Source of the DNA: AEGEAN-183 sp964002385
Lineage (GTDB): Bacteria; Pseudomonadota; Gammaproteobacteria; Magnimaribacterales; Magnimaribacteraceae
Direction of reading: 5' to 3'
Assembly: GCA_964002385.1 (NCBI GenBank)
Contig: CAXFFS010000006.1
Coordinates: 1-31,190, forward strand
Length of the DNA: 31,190 bases
Shown here: positions 17,804 to 25,639 of the stretch, piece after piece
Layout of the letters: each line of letters begins with the position of its first letter
Position numbering within the stretch: position 1 is the stretch's first letter
Program-made: the position numbers and the translations under genes
The notes under the pieces: model-generated
Told to the model about the DNA's origin: nothing
The model's database searches: none
The model's input: only the letters and a program-made list of their open reading frames with translations

Positions 17804-17991
17804 AGTTTTGAATCTTCTGAATTCAATGAATTCTGATATTTTCTAACGTAGAGAATCTCGGGAATTCCAAACAAAGAGAAAATAATAAAGAAAAGAAACC
17901 ATGCCTTGTCTCCTCTTTTGGCAGCTAGCCAACAGGCAGTATATGTCCAGTAGATCTCCCAAAGGGTCAGTAAGATTATTAGATAAATCAT
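17800..17991 (-). CDS. Small membrane protein, DUF5652-like
   Basis: 63 residues with two hydrophobic helices (about 2-22 and 29-48) separated by an AAKRGDKAWF turn, then IPEILYVRK and a polar tail. This pattern (TACWLAAKRGDKAWFLFF, then GIPEILY) resembles the short DUF5652 family of phospholipase-D-like nuclease N-terminal/transporter-like membrane segments; function unknown. The stop overlaps the GST stop by four bases at a TTAA shared on both strands. It is the last of a minus-strand run after the PepSY protein (14-base gap). Its size would make it easy to miss, but the family pattern supports it as real. Confidence 0.6.
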   Translation of the reverse strand: MIYLIILLTLWEIYWTYTACWLAAKRGDKAWFLFFIIFSLFGIPEILYVRKYQNSLNSEDSKL

Positions 17992-18005
17992 ACTTATCCT
18001 TGAAT

Positions 18006-18653
18006 TTATTTTTTGAACTTAAATGTTTTAAAAAATAGGACTATTCCTGATAGAGAACTTAAAAGGGCTAAAATTGACAAAATCTTAATCAGAAAGTTAT
18101 TTATATTTTCTCGTTCAGAATAATCAATAATATGCGCTCCCCAGAGGAAATCCCAAATACGCCAAGAATCTGATCTGATGGCAGTAACTTCACCAGTAAA
18201 GGCATCGACATAAACATTAATATTATCTGTTGTTGAAGTGGCTACCTTAAATATAGGTAAATTTCTCCCTCTAAATTCAGCTCTTATCTCTGGCTTATCA
18301 ATTCGCAGCGCCATTAAAGGTTTCAAATTAGTGCTTTGTCTAACTACTTCCCTCACCTCCTCTGCGTTCAGCTCATCCAGGTTTTGACCTTGAAGGTCTG
18401 TGTAGCTAAAGCCTGAATCTGTCTCCACTTTAATAATCCATTCATCCAGTCTTCTTACAAAATTTACATTTTTTCCAGAAAAACTACTTTCGACTTCTTT
18501 AAGATTTAGTTTTGAAACCTTTTGTTCAATTAAATACTGCTCCCCTCTTACCAGTTCAATTTTGTTAAAAGCGAAATATATGCCTGAGATGGTCCATAGC
18601 AGTAATTGGATAGATATTACTAAACTCAAATACTTGTGAAATAAACGAATCAT
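18006..18653 (-). CDS. PepSY-domain membrane protein
   Basis: 215 residues. A first membrane helix (about 8-28: KYLSLVISIQLLLWTISGIYF) begins with the FHK motif typical of PepSY-associated proteins, a periplasmic segment contains two PepSY-like repeats (the later one NVYVDAFTGEVTAIRSDSWRIWDFLWGAHIIDY), and a last helix (about 188-208) precedes a basic tail. The WDFLWGAHIIDY stretch is a recognisable family feature. Related proteins are linked to iron reductases and to inhibition of peptidases, but no reductase domain is present here. It lies 49 bases after NnrU and 14 before the DUF5652-like gene on the same strand. Confidence 0.8.
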   Translation of the reverse strand: MIRLFHKYLSLVISIQLLLWTISGIYFAFNKIELVRGEQYLIEQKVSKLNLKEVESSFSGKNVNFVRRLDEWIIKVETDSGFSYTDLQGQNLDELNAEEVREVVRQSTNLKPLMALRIDKPEIRAEFRGRNLPIFKVATSTTDNINVYVDAFTGEVTAIRSDSWRIWDFLWGAHIIDYSERENINNFLIKILSILALLSSLSGIVLFFKTFKFKK

Positions 18654-18687
18654 TTAAACCTCATATTAAAGTTAATCAAGTAGGTCT

Positions 18688-18719
18688 AAAAGGATTAGTT
18701 TTTTAGCTAAGACTAACCC
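18688..18719 (-). terminator. Possible intrinsic terminator at the NnrU gene end
   Basis: On the minus strand, GGGTTAGT (18719-18712) pairs with ACTAATCC (18699-18692), one G-U pair and a 12-base loop, followed by four T. The 5' arm lies in the last NnrU codons. The T-run is short, so this could be partial termination only. Confidence 0.35.
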
Positions 18720-19248
18720 CAGACAAGTACTCGTGAAAATTAAATGCAAGAAAAGTGAATAAAGCGCCTAAAACGAGGGATAACATGTCGTAATGAATTT
18801 TTGGGATAACTTCTTTAGATTCTAGGTTTCTGAGTTCTGCTACTATCACAGAGATAGAAGCATAAGCTAAAAAAGATCCGAACAAAATAACAGAGGTAGT
18901 ATCTGGATTGGTCATTAAATGTAAAACAGTCCAGATTGCTATACCTAAAGACATAGGATGTTTTGTGTACTTCTTTATATAAGTCGGCAAGTTGGCCGCA
19001 ATAAATAAAGTAAGTGAAAAAAACATAATGTATTTTGCATAGATATAAGCTTTTCCATTAATTGAATATAGAAGGTTAGACTTACTCTCGTATCCAAATA
19101 TTATTAACAGAATTCCTGCTAGGGCAACTACAGAGAACAGCCCCATGTAAGGGCCTTCCCCCAATTTATCTTTTAAATAAAACTTTAATTTCCCAATTAA
19201 TGGAACTAAATGGATTCCAAAAAAAATAATTATTCCTGAATAAAACAT
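18703..19248 (-). CDS. NnrU-family integral membrane protein
   Basis: 181 residues with about five to six membrane helices. The starting segment GIHLVPLIGKLK, the central KHPMSLGIAIWTVLHLMTNPD and LFGSFLAYASIS match the NnrU family, named from a gene next to nitrite and nitric oxide reductases. Here there are no denitrification genes, and many marine bacteria carry NnrU-like proteins without them, so the name is only a family label. Some relatives fall near isoprenylcysteine methyltransferase-like and carotenoid-related membrane proteins. It follows the amidohydrolase by 72 bases, a gap holding a palindrome, and precedes the PepSY gene. Confidence 0.8.
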   Translation of the reverse strand: MFYSGIIIFFGIHLVPLIGKLKFYLKDKLGEGPYMGLFSVVALAGILLIIFGYESKSNLLYSINGKAYIYAKYIMFFSLTLFIAANLPTYIKKYTKHPMSLGIAIWTVLHLMTNPDTTSVILFGSFLAYASISVIVAELRNLESKEVIPKIHYDMLSLVLGALFTFLAFNFHEYLSGVSLS

Positions 19249-19291
19249 AACTTGCTCTTTATCTTAACCTTTGATTAACAGGAGAAGAAGT

Positions 19292-19305
19292 TTTAGGTCC
19301 CTAAA
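19292..19305. repeat. 14-bp palindrome TTTAGG-TC-CCTAAA before NnrU
   Basis: Perfect 6-bp arms around two bases, 43 bases upstream of the NnrU ATG and just after the amidohydrolase stop. No T-run follows, so an operator or processing site is more likely than a terminator. Confidence 0.35.
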
Positions 19306-19320
19306 GATCTGAAGCTATTT

Positions 19321-20487
19321 TCATAAATGACTGCCAAGAAAAGATTTAAAATTTTCTGAGTAAAACTTCTTTTTCTTTATTTCATCAACTTGTCCCAGGG
19401 TCTTCTCATATCTCCCTATAGGATCATCCGTTCCTTCATGATGGGGGTAATCAGAAGCAAACATGAGTAGATCTTCTGCCCCGCTAGTAAGTAACCAGCC
19501 TATATCCTCTCCAGGAAAGGGGGTAACCTTAATGTGTTTTTGAACATACTCGGAAGGAAGTAATTTTACATGGGATAGATCCTGCAACCTCCTAAATGCT
19601 CTATAAGATTGATCTAAATGTTTCATCCATGAGATTATCCAAGAAGCGCTAAGCTCAACGACAGCTACTCTCAATTTTGGAAAGCGATTGAATACCCCAT
19701 CAAAAATCATAGCTGCCAAAAAAATTTCAGCGTTATAAGCAATACCCATATATGCAAGAGCATCTCTTGGGGCATCGCCCTCTTTGTGTTCTGGTACAGA
19801 ACCCCCATTATTATAAAAAGGCAAAGGTACCGGATCCCAACTTCCATCTACACCAACGTGTAAAGTTATAGCTATATCTAAGTCTTCAATTTCTTTCCAA
19901 ACAATATCGTAATCTGGATGGGTAAAAGACTTTCCGCCAGAAGGTGGAATTGTATCAATCAGAATTACAGAAAAATTGTTCTTTATTGCTTCTTGTAAAT
20001 ACTCTAGCGCAATTTCAGCTCCAAATTGAAAAGGTATATATGCGGCCCCATGCATTCTTGAATCCACTGAACAGAAAGCTGCCATACCCCTATTTAAAGC
20101 GTTGATACCACCCATAACAACTTCGTCACTTTTTGCTGCAATTACCTGATCGAAAGCACTAGTTGGAAAAACTATATGCCCTTTAAAGCCCAAAAGATCA
20201 TTTGCTAATTTTCTTTCTTTTGAATCAAAAGCTCCTAAACCTTCCCATCCTTTATGATTCCAACCCATAAATTCTTCTTTTGCCTTACTCAAGACCTTTT
20301 TAGAAGAATTGCGTTCGTTAAAATTTGAAATAGCTTTATCAACTCTCTTTAACGTATCTCTATCTCCTTCGACAAAGGGCTCTAATTGATTCTTTATTTC
20401 TTTATCCGCAAATTCGACTATCCAATCTGGTCTTTCCATCATGTGCGTGTCAGCATCATAAATATCTTTTCTATGTGCATATGTCAT
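19321..20487 (-). CDS. Amidohydrolase_2 (ACMSD-like) metal-dependent hydrolase/decarboxylase
   Basis: 388 residues, TIM-barrel amidohydrolase_2. The N-terminal metal motif is DADTHMME (11-18, with Asp13 and His15), His210 is in ITLHVGVD, Glu278 in VVELSASW, and Asp346 in MFASDYPHHEGTDDP near the C-terminus. These match the ACMSD-like family, whose members decarboxylate or hydrolyse aromatic and carboxylated substrates with one bound zinc or manganese. The protein is longer than typical ACMSD (about 335) because of a helical insertion between about 40 and 100. It follows the FAD-linked oxidase gene by 61 bases. It is unrelated at motif level to the 16-17 kb amidohydrolase apart from fold. Confidence 0.85.
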   Translation of the reverse strand: MTYAHRKDIYDADTHMMERPDWIVEFADKEIKNQLEPFVEGDRDTLKRVDKAISNFNERNSSKKVLSKAKEEFMGWNHKGWEGLGAFDSKERKLANDLLGFKGHIVFPTSAFDQVIAAKSDEVVMGGINALNRGMAAFCSVDSRMHGAAYIPFQFGAEIALEYLQEAIKNNFSVILIDTIPPSGGKSFTHPDYDIVWKEIEDLDIAITLHVGVDGSWDPVPLPFYNNGGSVPEHKEGDAPRDALAYMGIAYNAEIFLAAMIFDGVFNRFPKLRVAVVELSASWIISWMKHLDQSYRAFRRLQDLSHVKLLPSEYVQKHIKVTPFPGEDIGWLLTSGAEDLLMFASDYPHHEGTDDPIGRYEKTLGQVDEIKKKKFYSENFKSFLGSHL

Positions 20488-20520
20488 TTCTTATCCTAAA
20501 TTAAATTTATAGCTAATCTT

Positions 20521-20539
20521 ACCACTTGATCAAAATGGT
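20521..20539. repeat. Imperfect palindrome centred on TTGATCAA before the amidohydrolase
   Basis: ACCA-c-TTGATCAA-aa-TGGT. The core is a perfect 8-bp palindrome and the outer arms are offset by one base. It lies 33 bases upstream of the amidohydrolase ATG. A possible operator; weak. Confidence 0.25.
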
Positions 20540-20548
20540 TAGAGAGAA

Positions 20549-22027
20549 TTAATTTATTGAGTCTTCAGAGAACATATTCTTATAAAATCTGTACCAATCA
20601 CTCTGAAACATTTCTTGAGGATCATATTTAAGTTTCAGTTTTAAGAACTGAGGAAACTGAGGATAAGCTTCTAAAAGTTGATCTTTTCTTGCCCAACGAT
20701 GATAAGTAAGAAAATAAGAACCTTCATGACTTAAAGCTACATCTATTAAAAGCCTAAAGTCACTTTTTCCTTTTTTAATCCCCGCTTCAGAGTGGTCAAC
20801 TCTGAGATTTAAAACTATGCATGCGTAATCTTGTTTTGCCCATGGTAAATAAGTCTCATCATCCGTTTTAATTAATCGGATTGTTCCGTAAATAATGTCC
20901 AGGTTTTGATTTTTATTAGCTTTTGAAAGATCATCCATAAAGTCATATAGCTTTTCCCTAGGTACATAAACTTCACTTATCATTAATGACCCTGGTTTAT
21001 AGTCAACAAGGGTTTTCTCTAGAAAACTTTCATAGTTTTCATCGTAGTAACCTAACTGATGGGTATCAGTCCAATATATTTGACCGTCAGTGCTTAAATA
21101 ATAATTAGTGTAGTCATCAAAGACTTGAGCTTTATCAGAATGAGCCAGTGCTATAAGTTCTTTCCATCTTTGATCAGATATCTCTCCTTGTTGCTCAGGA
21201 ATAGGAGTTTCGGGTGGTACTGGTTTATAGAAAGAATATACCCCAGTTTTTAAAAAGTCTTCAGCCTTCCCATCGGTTTTAAATTGAAGATCCCCATAAA
21301 GATAATCTTCAGCAATCCTTTGGGCAGTCTTTTCAGCAAAATCCGATAATTCTATTACTTCGACGACTCGTCTAATTTTTTGCCTGGGTGTTAACCTTAC
21401 ATCCACTTCAGTAATTACCCCAAAAAGACCATAGCCTCCTATAACTAGGCTAAAAAGTTCAGTATTTTCTTCCCGACTGGCATTAAGCACTTTACCCTCA
21501 GCATTTATTATGCGGAAGCTTTCAACATCTTGTACCATCGGTTGAAGTTCTAGACCTCTCCCATGGATATTCGAAGACAAGGCTCCTCCTATAGATAAAC
21601 GATCAGCCCCAGTTTGCTTTTGGGTAATTCCCCATGGTTTATTAGAATATTTTTGCGCTTTGATTAAGTAGTCAATTAATTCAGGCCATTGGATTCCTGC
21701 TTCTACTGTAACTATGCCCCTATTTCTATTAAATCTAAGCACATCATTCATTTCAGACATACTTAGATGCATAGTACCTTCGCCATACTGCTGGCCACCC
21801 ATTGAGTGCTGACCACCTGAGATACTTATAGACTTATTATTTTTTTTGGCCTGTTTAATTAGACGTAAAACATCGTAAGTGGATTTAGGATAATGGACGG
21901 AGTCCACCAAAGTAGGATTCAGCCTAGAATGTAAGTCGTTTAGTAAATTTGGATTAGACTTAATGTCTGCAAATCCAGACTGGAACAGACCAAAACTTAA
22001 AATCAGAAGGTAACGAAGGTAATGCAT
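20549..22027 (-). CDS. Exported FAD-binding (VAO/PCMH-type) oxidoreductase
   Basis: 492 residues with a signal peptide (1-20). The PCMH FAD domain covers about 35-225: YPKSTYDVLRLIKQAKKN, SISGGQHSMGGQQ with His74 (the position of covalent 8-alpha-histidyl FAD in many relatives), TVEAGIQWPELIDYL, and LSIGGALSSNIHGRG near 146-160. The rest is a cap domain that shapes the substrate pocket. Family members oxidise alcohols, sugars, lactones or phenolics with O2 or another acceptor. Export to the periplasm is unusual enough to note, since the FAD must load before or during export (the Tat route would need twin arginines, which I do not see). It is followed by the amidohydrolase, a plausible partner. 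Confidence 0.88.
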   Translation of the reverse strand: MHYLRYLLILSFGLFQSGFADIKSNPNLLNDLHSRLNPTLVDSVHYPKSTYDVLRLIKQAKKNNKSISISGGQHSMGGQQYGEGTMHLSMSEMNDVLRFNRNRGIVTVEAGIQWPELIDYLIKAQKYSNKPWGITQKQTGADRLSIGGALSSNIHGRGLELQPMVQDVESFRIINAEGKVLNASREENTELFSLVIGGYGLFGVITEVDVRLTPRQKIRRVVEVIELSDFAEKTAQRIAEDYLYGDLQFKTDGKAEDFLKTGVYSFYKPVPPETPIPEQQGEISDQRWKELIALAHSDKAQVFDDYTNYYLSTDGQIYWTDTHQLGYYDENYESFLEKTLVDYKPGSLMISEVYVPREKLYDFMDDLSKANKNQNLDIIYGTIRLIKTDDETYLPWAKQDYACIVLNLRVDHSEAGIKKGKSDFRLLIDVALSHEGSYFLTYHRWARKDQLLEAYPQFPQFLKLKLKYDPQEMFQSDWYRFYKNMFSEDSIN

Positions 22028-22077
22028 CGTTTTTTTCTAAAAATTAATTTTCTTCTTTAAAAAAAATTACCAAGAAG

Positions 22078-22533
22078 TTAACTTTCTTTTGAAGGCCACA
22101 AAGAAATAATTAAGTAGTAACTTCCTGTGACTCCAAAGATGATCCAAGCAAAAGTCATTGAAGTCTCGGGTAAAATATTCCAAATAGGAACTTGACCTCC
22201 AACGGGAAGAATCAATTGGAAAAAATTGGATAAAATATAGATTGCTATTGCCTCTCTAGCGCCCCTACCCACATCCTGAAATCTTCTTACGGTTAAACCT
22301 AATAAAGGTAAAAAAAACAGAGCTAGAATTCCTAAAGACACGTAATTAAGTGCTTCTGGATCTAAATTTGGACCCATAGAAATTCCTAAAATAATTCCTA
22401 CTACCACCCCTACTACTAGATTAAATATAAGGAAGAAGAGCATGAACCACCAGAACTCACTTCTTGTAGCCTTCCCTTCCAAATTGAAATAATTTTTAAA
22501 TAAAACGTTGTCTATTGACTCACCAAATTTCAT
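22078..22533 (-). CDS. DUF805 family membrane protein
   Basis: 151 residues with about four membrane helices. The signatures are an N-terminal FNLEGKATRSEFWWFMLF (about 16-33) and LGLTVRRFQDVGRGA (about 98-112), both typical of DUF805, plus a WPSKES tail. The function of the family is unknown; relatives are small inner-membrane proteins found widely in proteobacteria. It lies 16 bases after the exported NTF2-like gene, so the two are probably co-transcribed, and 50 bases before the FAD-linked oxidase. Confidence 0.88.
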   Translation of the reverse strand: MKFGESIDNVLFKNYFNLEGKATRSEFWWFMLFFLIFNLVVGVVVGIILGISMGPNLDPEALNYVSLGILALFFLPLLGLTVRRFQDVGRGAREAIAIYILSNFFQLILPVGGQVPIWNILPETSMTFAWIIFGVTGSYYLIISLWPSKES

Positions 22534-22549
22534 AGTCTTTACCCTTCAG

Positions 22550-23032
22550 TCATTCATCAAAATCAGAAGCTTGGGTCTGATGAACTCCACCGTAATTTGC
22601 CGCAGAATAATGTTGACTCTTCATTACCCATTTCCCGTTTTCTTTAACCCAGTTCATTGTGACTCTGGTCCTGTAATCGGAAGCTTGCCCTCCTGCAGTG
22701 ACCATGCCTTCTGCATAAAGCCTGACAAAAACTACATCTTCTGAAAGCTGTATGGCTTCAGGATAGAAAACATTGGTTACGCCCCCTTGGTTAAATCTTT
22801 GCCACTGTTCTACTGATGAGATTGATTTTGGTTTATGGAAGCTGCCATCTGAATTGGTACCGTAAGTACCGGCTCTGCTTTCTAACGCTATAACAGCCTC
22901 ATAGTCTTCATTATTTCTTGCTTCAAAATATTTTTGTACAGAAGCAAGTACCTCTTGTTCAGACTTGAGATGTCCATCTGCACTTAGCATTGGAAAAAAC
23001 ATCATTGCCAAAATTATGGTTATATATTTCAT
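22550..23032 (-). CDS. Secreted SnoaL/DUF4440-like (NTF2 fold) protein
   Basis: 160 residues with a signal peptide (about 1-18, MKYITIILAMMFFPMLSA). The mature part has the NTF2-like pattern: VQKYFEARNNEDYEAVIALE at the start, a central VRLYAEGMVTAGGQ, then RVTMNWVKENGKWVMKSQHYS, which is the typical DUF4440/SnoaL ending. A GGAG ribosome site precedes the ATG (visible on the minus strand as AAAAAGGAG). Such proteins bind small hydrophobic molecules or act as accessory enzymes; no catalytic residues can be assigned. It begins a unit with DUF805, preceded by a likely terminator for the upstream operon. Confidence 0.75.
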   Translation of the reverse strand: MKYITIILAMMFFPMLSADGHLKSEQEVLASVQKYFEARNNEDYEAVIALESRAGTYGTNSDGSFHKPKSISSVEQWQRFNQGGVTNVFYPEAIQLSEDVVFVRLYAEGMVTAGGQASDYRTRVTMNWVKENGKWVMKSQHYSAANYGGVHQTQASDFDE

Positions 23033-23063
23033 ACGATTTTCTCCTTTTTAATTTCTATTAATT

Positions 23064-23113
23064 AAAAAAGCCACTGATTCTAAGATAGGTAATATTTTAG
23101 TTTTATCAGTGAC
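23064..23113 (-). terminator. Intrinsic terminator after the winged-helix regulator gene
   Basis: On the minus strand GTCACTGAT (23113-23105) pairs with ATCAGTGGC (23078-23070), nine pairs with one G-U, followed at once by six T (23069-23064). The 26-base loop is long but can pair further inside (CTAA/TTAG). It sits in the 170-base gap between the regulator and the NTF2-like gene and would end the MFS-DUF885-regulator transcript. I see nothing else secure in this gap. Confidence 0.5.
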
Positions 23114-23202
23114 CTTTAATTCCTCCATGAGCAAGTAATATTGCTTTTTTCGTATCTAATGTCCATATAAATTACAAGTACAAAAATACTACTATTTTTT
23201 AA

Positions 23203-23784
23203 CTAATTTTTTTTGCTAATCTTACTTTGTACCTTTTCCACGATTTCTAATATCCCCAGATCATCATTTTTAAAATTGTGTTCAACCTTTCGTTGCATAA
23301 AAGACATAATTGATTTTTTGTGATCCGGGCTCAATTCAGTTTTGACCAATTCATTCCAAATATTTGGACTGACGTGTTCACCTATGTACTGCCCAAGAGC
23401 CAGCCATACCTCAAATTGACGTTTTATCCAGAATTCCCCTAAAGCTTCCCTGTGTCTTCTATGAAATACATAGAACCTAACTCTCGCATCGTCGTCTGAT
23501 CTTGCTGTATTTAAGATTCCTTTTTCCACCCCTTGTTTTAATATGCTTTCAAGGTTAGCAAGGGTTAAATCAGTATGATCAAGTATTTCATTTTTTGTCC
23601 ATGCTTCACCTTCACCAAAAGATTTGGATAAAGCTACAAAAACCTGAAACCGAGAGCTGTTACGAAAAAATTCAAGAAACTTAAATCTTTTTTCATTTCT
23701 AAGTTTGTCAAAAGGGTGCCTCACTTCCCATACAAGAGAATAAAACTTTGCCGCGGAGATACGGTCAGTATTGTTCAATTCCAT
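23203..23784 (-). CDS. MarR-like winged-helix transcriptional regulator
   Basis: 193 residues. A central winged-helix region (about 50-105) reads FQVFVALSKSFGEGEAWTKNEILDHTDLTLANLESILKQ and then a wing, ILNTARSDDDARVRFYVF, of the MarR type (D-x-R motif). Long helices before and after are suited to dimer formation. No ligand pocket can be assigned. A strong GGGGGGA ribosome site precedes the ATG. It follows DUF885 by 25 bases, at the end of the MFS-DUF885 transcript, which makes local or autoregulatory control the simplest idea. I am fairly sure of the fold, not of the exact family. Confidence 0.65.
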   Translation of the reverse strand: MELNNTDRISAAKFYSLVWEVRHPFDKLRNEKRFKFLEFFRNSSRFQVFVALSKSFGEGEAWTKNEILDHTDLTLANLESILKQGVEKGILNTARSDDDARVRFYVFHRRHREALGEFWIKRQFEVWLALGQYIGEHVSPNIWNELVKTELSPDHKKSIMSFMQRKVEHNFKNDDLGILEIVEKVQSKISKKN

Positions 23785-23809
23785 TATTTTCCCCCCTAAA
23801 AATTATTAT

Positions 23810-25624
23810 TTAGTTATTTAACATAAGGTTTACAAGATCTTCAACGATAAATAAGGGTGGCTGTCCTTGTTCTAAAACTACAGAGTGGAAATCTTTGATA
23901 TTAAAATCTTCTCCTAATTTTTCTTTTGCTTTTTCTCTCAGTTCTAGGATTTTAAGCATGCCTACTTTGTAACTACAAGCTTGTCCCGGCCAAACTATAT
24001 ACCTTTCTATTTCAACTCTTACCTCAGTGTCCGACATGCCAGTAACATCCTTCATATAAGCCATGGCTTCTTCTCTTGTCCAACGTTTGTAGTGCATGCC
24101 TGTATCCACAACCAATCTAACTGCTCTAAATAATTCACTCTGCAGTACCCCTAATTCATCATAAGGATCTTCAGCTAATCCTGCTTCTAGCGCCAATATC
24201 TCTGAGTACAAAGCCCATCCTTCGCTGAAAGCTGAAGTGCCGTAACCAAATCTTCTATATAAGGAAAGATTTTCATTTTCAAGATTAAGCGCTACTTGAA
24301 GATGATGACCTGGAATGGCCTCATGAAAAGCTAAAGTTCTCATGCTGTAGGTAGGTGTTTGTTTAATGTCATAAAGATTGGCATAAAAAACACCTGGGCG
24401 ACTTCCATCCAATGCAGGAGACATGTAGTAGCCTCCAGCTTGATTCTGTTCTGAGTATTCAGGAACCGCCCTTACTTCGACCTTAGACTTTGGCATATTA
24501 TGAAAATAAAGTTCTGATATGTTCCACGTCTCTTCGACAATAGAATTGTAATCTGCCACAACCCTCTCTTTCCTGTCTGGCGTGTCTGAATACAAAAAGT
24601 TACTGTCTTCATTGAGAGAATTCATAAGTTGCCCTACTTTGACTTGATCTCCATAGTCCAAATCAAAAGCTATTTCCTGCATACGTTTTGTGATTCTCTC
24701 AACTTCAGAAAGTCCAATATTGTGTATATCCTCTGCGGAATAATCTGTGGTGGTGTAAACCTTGAGTCTTAGGGCATAAAATTCATCCCCGTTTGGTAAG
24801 GACCAAACCCCATGATATTGGTTAGCTTTTTTTCTGGTTTCGTTAACGAAGTCATATAGCAGTTTAAAGCCTGGAGTAACACTATTCTCTATTGCATTAT
24901 CCAGTTTTGAGATTAAATCACTGGAAACCTCAGAATCTAAATTTAAGTCTTCTATTTTTCTTAAAAAAACACTTCTTAGTGGATTTTCATTTTCTTTAAA
25001 GTTAAGAAATTCTTCCAATTGACGAATGACATGATCAAAAACAAATTTTGGAGGAAATATGCCTGCTTTCTTCTGCGCATTTAGTATTTCTAGAGTTGCC
25101 TTAAAAGAATCATCGAATAAATTAAGTCTATCTATGTAAGCTTCAGCTTCCTTAACGTTCCTAATTGGATGGACGTCTGTCATAAATTCAAGAACGTTTA
25201 GATGAATACCTCCTATCTGATTTAGGGGGTAATTGTGAAAAGGAAATTCCTCTGTTTCTTTTATAAAATTAGAAATATCAAAGACAGCTATTTCTTTAGT
25301 TATTTTTTGCTGCTCCGATAAAGATTCATTTTCATAAGAAAGTAGGCGTGCTTTTAATTTCTTGGCATCAATAAGATCTTCTTCCATATCACTCAGTCCA
25401 GATATAGAGATTTTTGATTGATGATTTGTTAACCAATTGAACTTATCAACCACTCCTAGGTAAGTTAAGGATTCAGGAGAATCTACCATTTCTAATATAA
25501 GCTCTTTAGCTAGATAATGATCTAAAGAAAAAGGTTTAAATAAGAATAAATTTACTAAATAGAATATACCTACTATCAGTAGCAGTCCGAAAGAATAAAG
25601 AAGTCCTTTAAATAACTTTTTCAT
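23810..25624 (-). CDS. DUF885 family (zinc metallopeptidase-like) protein, membrane-anchored
   Basis: 604 residues. One N-terminal hydrophobic segment (about 8-30) acts as signal anchor, so the body faces the periplasm. The zinc motif HEAIPGHHLQ is at 434-443, followed by EGWALYSEILALEAG, the conserved glutamate region, then the family-typical WPGQACSYKVGMLKI. DUF885 proteins are thermolysin-like metallopeptidases of mostly unknown specificity, common in marine heterotrophs. An AGGAGAG ribosome site precedes the ATG. It lies 15 bases after the MFS transporter and 25 before the regulator, so all three form one operon. A role in releasing amino acids or short peptides is inferred. Confidence 0.9.
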   Translation of the reverse strand: MKKLFKGLLYSFGLLLIVGIFYLVNLFLFKPFSLDHYLAKELILEMVDSPESLTYLGVVDKFNWLTNHQSKISISGLSDMEEDLIDAKKLKARLLSYENESLSEQQKITKEIAVFDISNFIKETEEFPFHNYPLNQIGGIHLNVLEFMTDVHPIRNVKEAEAYIDRLNLFDDSFKATLEILNAQKKAGIFPPKFVFDHVIRQLEEFLNFKENENPLRSVFLRKIEDLNLDSEVSSDLISKLDNAIENSVTPGFKLLYDFVNETRKKANQYHGVWSLPNGDEFYALRLKVYTTTDYSAEDIHNIGLSEVERITKRMQEIAFDLDYGDQVKVGQLMNSLNEDSNFLYSDTPDRKERVVADYNSIVEETWNISELYFHNMPKSKVEVRAVPEYSEQNQAGGYYMSPALDGSRPGVFYANLYDIKQTPTYSMRTLAFHEAIPGHHLQVALNLENENLSLYRRFGYGTSAFSEGWALYSEILALEAGLAEDPYDELGVLQSELFRAVRLVVDTGMHYKRWTREEAMAYMKDVTGMSDTEVRVEIERYIVWPGQACSYKVGMLKILELREKAKEKLGEDFNIKDFHSVVLEQGQPPLFIVEDLVNLMLNN

Positions 25625-25639
25625 AACACTCTCCTTGAG

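Noticed and set aside
22049..22090. AT-rich hairpin with a T-run after DUF805
   Set aside because: Only five A/T-rich pairs with the T-run several bases away; too weak to call a terminator.
23048..23160. Two tiny minus-strand frames (16 and 26 codons) in the gap before the NTF2-like gene
   Set aside because: No ribosome site in the right place, and the second overlaps the terminator stem; a leader peptide cannot be excluded but is not supported.
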